Origin: an uncultured Lachnospiraceae bacterium
GTDB lineage: Bacteria; Bacillota; Clostridia; Lachnospirales; Lachnospiraceae
DNA length: 44,423 bases
Reading direction: 5' to 3'
Assembly (NCBI GenBank): GCA_910577825.1
Contig: CAJTOK010000028.1
Location: 1-44,423, forward strand
In this document: positions 15,651 through 22,499 of the stretch, piece by piece
Layout of the letters: every line of letters begins with the position of its first letter
How positions within the stretch are numbered: the stretch's first letter is position 1
The notes under the pieces: generated by a model
What the model saw: only the letters and a program-made list of their open reading frames with translations
The model's database searches: none
Told to the model about the DNA's origin: nothing
Position numbers and translations under genes: made by a program

Positions 15651-16633
15651 TTTTTATATCCACAAGCTGAACACAACTGGCTGCTGGCATAGAATGTATC
15701 TATTTTGATATACTGCCTTCCATTCCACGCCGCCTTATATTCCAATTGTCTTGTCAGCTCATACCATGACACATCTGATATGGACTTCGCCAGATGATGG
15801 TTCTTTACCATATTTTTTATCTGTAAGTTTTCTGAAACTATCACTTGGTTTTCGCTGATAATTTGATAAGAAATCTTATGCAGGTTATTTTTTCTGGTAT
15901 TTGTAATCTTTTCATGGCATAATGCTATCTTTCTTCTCTGTTTATAATAATTATTACTTCCTTTTTCTTTATGGGACAGCTGTCTTTGCAGCTTTGCAAG
16001 CTTCTTCCCATGTTTCCTTATAATCCCTGGGTTTTCGTGCTTTTTTCCATCTGACGTAATGCACAAATCTTTTATACCTAAATCCAGGCCTATGTTCCTG
16101 CCTGTCTGCGGCAGTTCTTCATGCCCTGTTTCCACTAGCACTGATACATAATATTTTCCACTTGGTACCAGGGAAACTGTGGCTGATTTTATTTTTCCTG
16201 TAAATTCCCTGTGCAGTTTTGCTTTTACTGTCTTTAATTTTGGAAGTTTTATTTTTCCATGCCCAAAATCTGCCTTTATATTTCCATTTGTGAAATTTGT
16301 AGTATAAGACTTATGGCTGTTATGCCTGCTTTTAAACTTTGGATATCCTGCATGTTCTTTAAAAAATTTCTGGTATGCTGCATCCATATTGTAAATGGCA
16401 TTTGTCAGGGCAAATTTGTCTGCTTCTTTCAGCCATCCATACTTTTTCTTTAATTCCCTGTTGCAGTAATTATTACAGTCTGTTTTAGTAACGGATTCTT
16501 TATTATTTTCATATTTTTCTTTTCTGTATGCAAGTGTCTGGTTATAAACAAAACGGCAACAGCCAAATGTTTTTGCTATCTGTACTTTCTGCTCATTATC
16601 AGGATATATTCTATATTTATATGCTTTTAACAT
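15530..16633 (-). CDS. tnpB: TnpB RNA-guided nuclease (IS200/IS605 accessory protein)
   Basis: A 367-residue TnpB (OrfB), the RNA-guided DNA nuclease ancestral to Cas12. The RuvC-like triad is intact: Asp184 in IGLDLGIKDL, Glu268 in VIVSENLQIKN and Asp351 in KHDRDINAARNIL. A zinc ribbon is formed by CSAC (321-324) and CPVC (341-344). The N-terminal helix-turn-helix starts MLKAYKYRIYPDNEQKVQI, typical of the family. AGGCGG precedes the ATG. TnpB uses its omega RNA to cut DNA next to a TAM, favouring retention of the element. With all catalytic residues present it is probably active. No tnpA is present, so mobility would depend on a transposase elsewhere. Confidence 0.95.
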   Translation of the reverse strand: MLKAYKYRIYPDNEQKVQIAKTFGCCRFVYNQTLAYRKEKYENNKESVTKTDCNNYCNRELKKKYGWLKEADKFALTNAIYNMDAAYQKFFKEHAGYPKFKSRHNSHKSYTTNFTNGNIKADFGHGKIKLPKLKTVKAKLHREFTGKIKSATVSLVPSGKYYVSVLVETGHEELPQTGRNIGLDLGIKDLCITSDGKKHENPGIIRKHGKKLAKLQRQLSHKEKGSNNYYKQRRKIALCHEKITNTRKNNLHKISYQIISENQVIVSENLQIKNMVKNHHLAKSISDVSWYELTRQLEYKAAWNGRQYIKIDTFYASSQLCSACGYKNIATKDLSVREWTCPVCGAKHDRDINAARNILAEGLRQTA

Positions 16634-16706
16634 TTGCTGTCACCGCCTTTCTATATATTTTCATAAATAAAGTATACCACAATTTTTTATTTTTGTCTGC
16701 CTTAAC

Positions 16707-16729
16707 CCACCGTCTAAAGCCAGTGGGAT
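16707..16729 (-). repeat. Left-end hairpin of the IS element
   Basis: CCCACTG and CGGTGGG arms around GCTTTAGA; this sequence contains the premature stop (CTT TAG) that now ends the upstream half of the surface protein. Confidence 0.8.
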
Positions 16730-19700
16730 TGCGGCAGCCTTATTTCAAATTCCAGTTTGCCATTCTTTTCTTTACAAAGAATAGTTTCAGGCTTGCTGCT
16801 GCCATCATGGAAACGCAATATATAATATGTCCTCTTTACATCTGTACCTTTTACAGGAATATCAGAAGGTACAGACATCTGGATTTTAATTTTGCCTTTA
16901 CCTGTACTATCCATCTTCTGTTTTACATTCTCCACACCAATTACCTGTGCAAAAAGTGAAATATCAAGCGGATAAACTTTGCCTGCTGTTACTGTAGTTT
17001 GTATGCTTCCATCAATTACCTGTTCTGTTACTTCTATTGAAAGTGCAACTGTGCCACTTGCTACAGCTGCTTTCAATTCAGCTACAAGTGCTTTTTTTGC
17101 TTCTTCGCCTAGTGTTTCTGCACCATTAAAGAAGATTACAGAACTTGTAGTTGCACTTCCCATTACAGATTTTACCTCTTCAAGTATTGCTTTCTGGTTG
17201 TTTTCTATCTCTTTCTTTTCTTCTGCTGTAGCTTCAGATGTATTAAATGTATTACTTAAATTTGCTTCATTAACATTAACACTTGTATCTGTACCAGCTT
17301 CAACAATTTTAGCTATAGCAGTTTCTGCAGTTACAGAAGTTATCTCTATATCAGATTTAATACCTGAAAGTGTGATAATAAATGTTCCATTAGCGCCAGC
17401 TTCTGCTTCTGAAACTGTACATATGCTGCCAGTTTTGAGGACTGCTTTAATATCCTTTATATTTGATGTTATCTTGTACCCATCAGCTGGTGTGATTATA
17501 ATCTTTGCAGTACCATTACCAGTAACCTCTTTAAAGTCAAGTGAAGCTGTAGCATTAACCAGTTTTACAGTACCAGCTAATGTTACTTTATGGCTGGCAG
17601 CTTTAGCAGTCCCGCTTGTTGTAACTACTGTATCACCCGTAAATGAATGGATAGTATACTTATATGAACCTTCTTCAGCTACCGCCGTACCAGCAACTGA
17701 CTTTCCATCACTTTTTACTACAGGTGCGCTGTAAAATACCCTTCCTGCCTTTGGTGTTATTACAAGCTGTACTTTGTCAAACATGCTTACAGATGCAGAT
17801 TCTGAGTTCTTTCCATTTATAACAAATTTTACATCTGCATCTGTTTCTGCAAGACCCTTCCTGTCAAGCGAAATAGTATATTTTACCAGTTCTGCATTAG
17901 CTGTTACAGCAATATTGCAATTACCTTTAAAGCCTTTAACTGTATATTCATATCCCCCGCCATTTGCAACAGGGCTGCTAATTGTACAATTCTGGCTTCC
18001 GGCAGCTGTTACAGAAGGAGTACCAAGCTTATAACCTTTCTTTGGAGTAACCTTAATAGTAAGTGTATCATTAACAGTTACCTTATCATTTTCCCCAAAA
18101 ACCGTGCCATTTTTTGTTATTTCTACATCAGCATTAGAAGCATTAGATAAATCTGTTCTTACACTGTACTGGTTTGCTGCTACGCCAGAAGCATTTACTG
18201 TAAGTACAGCATCCTGGTAAGTAATGGCAGCACTTGTTGCAACAGTGCAGGTATAACTGCCATCTGCTGCTTTGTCACTTACTGTACAAGATAAGCCTGT
18301 AAGATTTGGTGTAACCGCTGGTTTAACACTGCCAAAAGAATAACCATGATTTGGCTTTATTACAAATGATGCACCTTGGTAATAACCATAACGTGCTGTT
18401 TCAGCAGTACCATCAAACAGTGCTGTGAAATTATTGGAATCCTTTTTTAAAGAAAGCCCATAAAGTTTTGTATTTTCCTCTGCTATTACTTCATTATCCC
18501 TATAACATTTTCCACAATTATTACATTCAGTGTATGCTATATTATTATCTGTTGCTGGTACTTCTTCTGGATTATGTACACCAACGGTAATAGTATTTTC
18601 AATTTCTTTATAACAATATTTTGTATTTCCATCTTCTTTTATTCCATTTTCTCCAAAAAGATTTCTAATATAACTATCATTATTAATGCTATTAGGTTCA
18701 GTAAAATTGCCTCCTTGAATATTAAAAACTTTGATTGCACTTCCCTGGTTTTCGTCTAAAACCAAATTACTATCTTGTAATTTTAATACATTGAAAGCAC
18801 CACGTTTTTCTGAAGTATTATCATTATCATTATTTTCAAATTCTACATTAGTTGTTCCTTCGCTGCTTTTAGTAAAATCACCTCCTGTAACCGTTATATC
18901 CATATTCTGCGTTTCTTTGCCAAAATCATAAATTGCTACAGCGCTTCCTTTATTATTATTACAGATAAATTCACCACCTGCAATCTCCACATTAAGGTCA
19001 TTAGTTGCCCCTTCCACAGATTTACTTTCTACTGTAGCAGCTTTATAAGTACCACCCATAGCAAAAAATGTATCTGGAAATGCTGCATTCTGTTTATTAT
19101 AGCTGGTAGCAGGGCAGTTCTTTTTTTGTTCACTTTCAATATTAGAAGTAAAAGTTCCACCACTTATTTTTATATCCCCCATACGTACAGATACCCCGCC
19201 GGTTAATGCGGGACTTACGTGACCAGTGTCAGCTGTCAAAGAATTTGCCCCATTATTAACAGCATTAGCATTATTTCCAATAAATAAATCCCCGCCAGAT
19301 GGCTTATAAATAGCAGGTCCTTCTTTTGCTTTCAGTGTACTATTTCCTGAAACATATATATTCATATCACCATCTTTATTATTACCAGATATAGCAGAAT
19401 ATTTAGAATCTATTGTTCCTCCCTTAACATAAAATTTACCATCTCTGGCTACAGTAACACCATATCCATCATTATTTTGTATTGTACCTGATTCAAGTGT
19501 CAATGAGCCCCCGGCAGAAACATAAACAGGAGAAGAATTTTCATCAGTATTACCGGTTCTATTTATATTTCCTGTAGATTCTGTGTTTTTAATTGTCAGA
19601 CTTGATTTTTCACCCCATGAACAAAGGGCATTGTCTTCTTTAATATTTATAGAATGTCCATTAAGGTCAATAGCCAGTGTTCCTCCCATAAGATAAATAT

Positions 19701-19950
19701 ACCCTGTAATTGTATAATCTTGGTCAAGAATGCATACACCATCTTTATAATGAGTTTTCAATGCAGTTATAAAGGCTTTATCCCCTTGCATAGATATGCC
19801 AGAGTCTTCTCCTCCAATAAATTCATTTTTTGTAAAATTATTTTCTTCTGCACTAACATTAACTGGTGCAGGTACCATTGTCACCGCCATTGTTACTGCC
19901 ATTACTTTTGCAAGTGTGTTTTTGAACAGTTTCTTTTCTATTATTCGCAT
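16714..19950 (-). CDS. Secreted surface protein, N-terminal half, truncated by IS insertion
   Basis: A 1078-residue frame whose last nine residues (IRLPQSHWL) come from the left end of the insertion element; the native part is 1069 residues. Residues 1-35 are a signal peptide (KVMAVTMAVTMVPAPVNVSA, then EENN). Residues about 50-450 are rich in repeated turns of the type GGTLAIDLNGHS, GGSLTLESGTIQNN and DGKFYVKGGTID, pointing to a parallel beta-helix. From about 540 to 880 there are three or four Ig-like repeats of about 80 residues (ITVTPKKGYKLGTPSV, VITPKAGRVFYSAPVV, IITPADGYKITSNI). The end has a domain around LDISLFAQVIGVENVKQKM. The downstream half supplies LRRs. It is probably a secreted adhesin or carbohydrate-associated protein; this half alone would be exported without its C-terminal repeats. 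Confidence 0.85.
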   Translation of the reverse strand: MRIIEKKLFKNTLAKVMAVTMAVTMVPAPVNVSAEENNFTKNEFIGGEDSGISMQGDKAFITALKTHYKDGVCILDQDYTITGYIYLMGGTLAIDLNGHSINIKEDNALCSWGEKSSLTIKNTESTGNINRTGNTDENSSPVYVSAGGSLTLESGTIQNNDGYGVTVARDGKFYVKGGTIDSKYSAISGNNKDGDMNIYVSGNSTLKAKEGPAIYKPSGGDLFIGNNANAVNNGANSLTADTGHVSPALTGGVSVRMGDIKISGGTFTSNIESEQKKNCPATSYNKQNAAFPDTFFAMGGTYKAATVESKSVEGATNDLNVEIAGGEFICNNNKGSAVAIYDFGKETQNMDITVTGGDFTKSSEGTTNVEFENNDNDNTSEKRGAFNVLKLQDSNLVLDENQGSAIKVFNIQGGNFTEPNSINNDSYIRNLFGENGIKEDGNTKYCYKEIENTITVGVHNPEEVPATDNNIAYTECNNCGKCYRDNEVIAEENTKLYGLSLKKDSNNFTALFDGTAETARYGYYQGASFVIKPNHGYSFGSVKPAVTPNLTGLSCTVSDKAADGSYTCTVATSAAITYQDAVLTVNASGVAANQYSVRTDLSNASNADVEITKNGTVFGENDKVTVNDTLTIKVTPKKGYKLGTPSVTAAGSQNCTISSPVANGGGYEYTVKGFKGNCNIAVTANAELVKYTISLDRKGLAETDADVKFVINGKNSESASVSMFDKVQLVITPKAGRVFYSAPVVKSDGKSVAGTAVAEEGSYKYTIHSFTGDTVVTTSGTAKAASHKVTLAGTVKLVNATASLDFKEVTGNGTAKIIITPADGYKITSNIKDIKAVLKTGSICTVSEAEAGANGTFIITLSGIKSDIEITSVTAETAIAKIVEAGTDTSVNVNEANLSNTFNTSEATAEEKKEIENNQKAILEEVKSVMGSATTSSVIFFNGAETLGEEAKKALVAELKAAVASGTVALSIEVTEQVIDGSIQTTVTAGKVYPLDISLFAQVIGVENVKQKMDSTGKGKIKIQMSVPSDIPVKGTDVKRTYYILRFHDGSSKPETILCKEKNGKLEFEIRLPQSHWL

Positions 19951-20048
19951 ATAAATAAATTTCCCCCTTTTTTTAATAAATTCTATGTATCTGTGCTGAA
20001 ATACATTTTTTACAAAAAGTATTGTCCTTCCCTCCTTTTTCTTGATTC

Positions 20049-20076
20049 ATAATATATAATTAATTGTAAAGCGCAA
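20049..20076 (-). promoter_or_regulatory. Candidate promoter of the surface-protein gene
   Basis: On the minus strand TTGCGC (20076 to 20071), a 16-base spacer and TATTAT (20054 to 20049) lie about 100 bases upstream of the start codon. The -35 overlaps the inner edge of the 13-bp inverted repeat described below, so inversion would change the -35 sequence. Confidence 0.4.
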
Positions 20077-20168
20077 AACACGCATAAGAATAATTTTAAC
20101 ACCGGCAAAAATGTTAAAGTAATTTATATGCAACATTCTGTTATGAGTGTTTATTGCTTTACAATTAA
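20060..20168. repeat. 109-bp imperfect palindrome with 13-bp perfect ends
   Basis: TTAATTGTAAAGC (20060-20072) and GCTTTACAATTAA (20156-20168) are exact inverted repeats. Moving inward, AACAC/GTGTT, CATAA/TTATG and GAAT/ATTC also pair, and the centre has TTTAACA/TGTTAAA arms. The whole could form a long hairpin in the 5' RNA of the surface gene. It may be a small non-autonomous (MITE-like) insertion, an RNA structure or an invertible segment. Confidence 0.65.
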
Positions 20169-20208
20169 CATCAACTTTGTTATTTTGTGTGCTTTTTGTA
20201 TACAGCAC

Positions 20209-20232
20209 TGTCAAAAAGTGTACTTTTTGACA
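20209..20232. promoter_or_regulatory. 24-bp dyad A: invertase-like crossover site or operator (core GT)
   Basis: Two perfect 11-bp arms (TGTCAAAAAGT and its complement ACTTTTTGACA) flank the dinucleotide GT at 20220-20221. This architecture, two arms of about 12 bp around a 2-bp core, is that of serine recombinase crossover sites; the T-x-TCAAAAA part resembles Hin-type (hix) half-sites. Confidence 0.6.
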
Positions 20233-20354
20233 CTTTATGGATTTCAATTTGTTTATATGTAAAAAAATATAATTTTGCTCTATTTGCACATAAAATTCCA
20301 AAAATACCTTGCATAAGTACCAAAAATGTGATAAACTGCCTTTTATAATCATGG

Positions 20355-20378
20355 TGTCAAAAAGTACACCTTTTGACA
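20355..20378. promoter_or_regulatory. 24-bp dyad B: second invertase-like site, opposite orientation (core AC)
   Basis: TGTCAAAAAGT (20355-20365), core AC (20366-20367) and ACCTTTTGACA (20368-20378) match dyad A with one arm mismatch. Because the core reads AC here and GT in dyad A, the two sites are inverted relative to each other and bracket about 144 bp. It lies 11 bases past the stop codon of the recombinase-derived small gene. Confidence 0.6.
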
Positions 20379-20389
20379 CTCCGCTCTTT

Positions 20390-20623
20390 CTAACAGCTTT
20401 GTTTCATCCGTACTTCACGGAGTTTCCTGTAGAATGTAGACTTGCTTATTTTGCACTTTTTAAGCACCTGTTCAATATTAATACATTTATTTTCCCATTC
20501 CTTTATGATACTTTCAAAATCATCTGGAATAACGCTTTCCGGCCTTCCAAAACGCACTATTACCTGCCTTTCCTCATTCTGTTCTGCGCTTGATACACGC
20601 ACATATCCATATACTTTACACAT
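20390..20623 (-). CDS. Mini serine-recombinase remnant: N-terminal strand fused to the HTH domain
   Basis: A 77-residue protein starting at the ATG at 20623, with AGGAGG eight bases upstream. Residues 1-20 (CKVYGYVRVSSAEQNEERQ) match the opening strand and active-site Ser region of small serine recombinases. Residues 21-72 (VRFGRPESVIPDDFESIIKE ... CKISKSTFYRKLREVRM) match their C-terminal linker and helix-turn-helix (HTH_7-type). About 110-120 residues of catalytic domain and dimerisation helix are missing, with the reading frame kept, so the protein cannot recombine DNA alone. It has a good ribosome site and lies next to two recombinase-like dyads. It may be a DNA-binding regulator of these sites or simply a decaying gene. 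Confidence 0.7.
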   Translation of the reverse strand: MCKVYGYVRVSSAEQNEERQVIVRFGRPESVIPDDFESIIKEWENKCINIEQVLKKCKISKSTFYRKLREVRMKQSC

Positions 20624-20724
20624 TATGTTTCCTCCTAAGGCTATTAAAAATTTTCTCCTGTTGTATTTTACTATTTGTCCTTTTTCATTTGCAATTCTGG
20701 AATATATCCCCATCCTATGGCATT

Positions 20725-20753
20725 AAAAAAAGCCGCACATATTTGTGCAGCCT
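20725..20753 (-). terminator. Intrinsic terminator of the AAA-ATPase gene
   Basis: On the minus strand GGCTGCACAAAT and ATGTGCGGC pair and are followed by seven T residues, about 25 bases past the stop codon. Confidence 0.85.
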
Positions 20754-20779
20754 TAAATTTGCTATAAATTCCCGTCTGG

Positions 20780-22480
20780 TTATTCTTTTTTCATTACAAG
20801 GCATTCTTTTTTATAGAAGCATAAACCATATTTAAGTATATCTGTATAGCCTTCTTCTATAATATCACTGTCATAATGCAGGCTTTCTATCTGTTCCAGT
20901 GCTTCCATGCACCCCTTTTCCAGCCCATGTATACTTCCTGCCACTTTAAATTCAAGTATTATAGCCCTGCCTTTGCGTATCCTTTTTGTCCTGAGTGTTA
21001 AATCATACCTCCCAAGGCCGCTTTCCCTGTTGGATTTTATAAAAAATCTGCCATTATTTTTAAGAAGCCCTGCAATAAAACCATGGTAATAATCTTCTTT
21101 GTAGTCATAAAAGCTTATTGTTTCCATAAGCTGCCCTGTAATAATGTCTGATGCAGTTTCACAGTCCCCCTCTTCAAATGCTTTTACCAGTCCTGATAAA
21201 TCCTGTTTCCCTATACATTGCAAAGACCATTCCTGTATATTGTTTTTGTATATGTACAGGATTTCTTCATTTGGTATTGTCATAGACAGGTATATCTGCT
21301 GTTCCCTGAAACTTCTTTTTACAGCTTTAAGATAGCCTGTAAAAAATAAGAAGTTCCACAAATTGTCTTGTGATTTATAAATATCTGCATAAGTAATATC
21401 CTCATATACAGGTTTTTCTATTGTGCCTTTTTCTGCCAGCTCTTCAAGTTCCTGTCTTGTAGAATCATCTGCATTTTCAATTAACTCACGTACAATGCTG
21501 TTGGAAGATGTATTGGACCAGTATGGTTTTGGAAATTCTGTATTCCCACGTACAATATCTTTTACATAGTTTATCACACTCCATGGGTTATAAACTTCTG
21601 TATGTCCAAAAAGGTAGCCGTCATACCATTTTTTTACTTCATCTCCTTTATATGCTATCCCGTAAGTTTCAAGAAAAGCATCTGTTTCATCCTGTGTAAA
21701 GCCGAAATATTCTGCATAATCTTCATTCAGCACCGACACAACATCAAGATTATTAAGCCCTGTAAATATGCTTTCACGGCTTATGCGCAGGCAGCCTGTT
21801 ACTACACCAAACCCAAGACTTTCATTTGTTTTTAATGCAGATTCAAAAAGTGAACGGATAAAAGAAACCATCTGGTCGTAAAAACCGTTAAAATAAGCAT
21901 TTTCAAGCGGCACATCATATTCATCAAGCAGTATGATTACTTTCTGTTTATGGTATTTTTCAAGACACTCTGATAAAAATGCAATAGCTCTGGCGGATGT
22001 TACCATATCTGCTTCCATATTTAATACAGCGTTAAACCTTTCTTTATCTTTTTCTGTAATACTGCTATCTTCAAGCACATATTTATGCCTGCCATATTCT
22101 TTTCTGGTTTCATCCATAATGCTTAAATATGCCATTTCATATGTTGGCTGTTTTGCGGATTTTAAGGAAAGGAATATTACCGGGTACTGCCCCATATGTC
22201 CCAAGTATTCTTCCCCTGCTTCCATTATCTTTTTACCCTGGAAATATATTGAATTGTCTGCCACTGTCCCATCAGGCAGTATTTCTTTTTCAAAGAAAGT
22301 CTTTAACATGCTCTGGGCTAATGTCTTGCCAAAGCGCCTTGGGCGTGTAAATAATGTGACTGTATTTTTTTGTGCAAGCATGTCACGTATCAGTAACGTT
22401 TTATCCACATAATAATACCCCTTGCTTATCATGTCTTTGTAAAACTCTACCCCGATTGGGATTGGTGTTATATCCTTCAT
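20780..22480 (-). CDS. AAA-ATPase-like/PD-(D/E)XK nuclease-like protein (DUF1703 type)
   Basis: A 566-residue protein of the AAA-ATPase_like plus PDDEXK_9 architecture, found in many copies in gut Clostridia and Bacteroidetes, with unknown physiological role. The N-terminal motif IGVEFYKDMISKGYYYVDKT is typical. The Walker A region is TRPRRFGKT (Gly51-Lys52-Thr53) and Walker B is KVIILLDEYD. The C-terminal nuclease-like core has GRYDLTLRTK followed by AIILEFKVAG (D...E-x-K pattern). It starts 19 bases after gltX and may be read through from it, but its own terminator marks the end of the series. Such genes are often horizontally spread and may serve in defence or addiction; that is an inference. 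Confidence 0.88.
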   Translation of the reverse strand: MKDITPIPIGVEFYKDMISKGYYYVDKTLLIRDMLAQKNTVTLFTRPRRFGKTLAQSMLKTFFEKEILPDGTVADNSIYFQGKKIMEAGEEYLGHMGQYPVIFLSLKSAKQPTYEMAYLSIMDETRKEYGRHKYVLEDSSITEKDKERFNAVLNMEADMVTSARAIAFLSECLEKYHKQKVIILLDEYDVPLENAYFNGFYDQMVSFIRSLFESALKTNESLGFGVVTGCLRISRESIFTGLNNLDVVSVLNEDYAEYFGFTQDETDAFLETYGIAYKGDEVKKWYDGYLFGHTEVYNPWSVINYVKDIVRGNTEFPKPYWSNTSSNSIVRELIENADDSTRQELEELAEKGTIEKPVYEDITYADIYKSQDNLWNFLFFTGYLKAVKRSFREQQIYLSMTIPNEEILYIYKNNIQEWSLQCIGKQDLSGLVKAFEEGDCETASDIITGQLMETISFYDYKEDYYHGFIAGLLKNNGRFFIKSNRESGLGRYDLTLRTKRIRKGRAIILEFKVAGSIHGLEKGCMEALEQIESLHYDSDIIEEGYTDILKYGLCFYKKECLVMKKE

Positions 22481-22499
22481 GGCAGATGCCCCTTTCCTG

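Larger units (their letters stand above)
15399..16743 (-). mobile_element. IS200/IS605-family element with tnpB only, inserted in the surface-protein gene
   Basis: The element is about 1345 bp, carries tnpB and no tnpA. It has near-identical subterminal hairpins at both ends: left-end arms CCCACTG/CGGTGGG (about 16707-16728) and right-end arms CCCATTG/CAATGGG (about 15407-15428), with the same GCTTTAGA loop. There are no target duplications, as expected for this family. The borders come from reading-frame reconstruction. Host sequence before the left end is ...GGCAAACTGGAATTTGAA and after the right end AGTGACAAATTTTC. The upstream coding part (19950-16744) is exactly 1069 codons and the downstream part (15398-14676) exactly 241 codons including stop. 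The borders could shift by one base because both flanks carry A. TTTGAA or TTGAA next to the left end is the presumed TAM. Confidence 0.88.
19951..20389. other. Dyad-rich intergenic region upstream of the surface gene
   Basis: About 440 bases with no credible gene; a 110-residue frame on the minus strand lacks a ribosome site and is AT-driven. The region contains the 109-bp palindrome, two 24-bp dyads, a candidate promoter and, near 20020-20036, an AAAGGAGGGAAGG tract that resembles a ribosome site without a long frame after it. A TATAAT on the plus strand at 20344-20349 faces away from the surface gene in the present orientation and has no good -35. Confidence 0.5.

Noticed and set aside
20047..20379. 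A 110-residue minus-strand open frame upstream of the surface gene
   Set aside because: It has no ribosome site, AT-driven composition and no protein-like motif, and it spans the palindromes; the region is better explained as regulatory.
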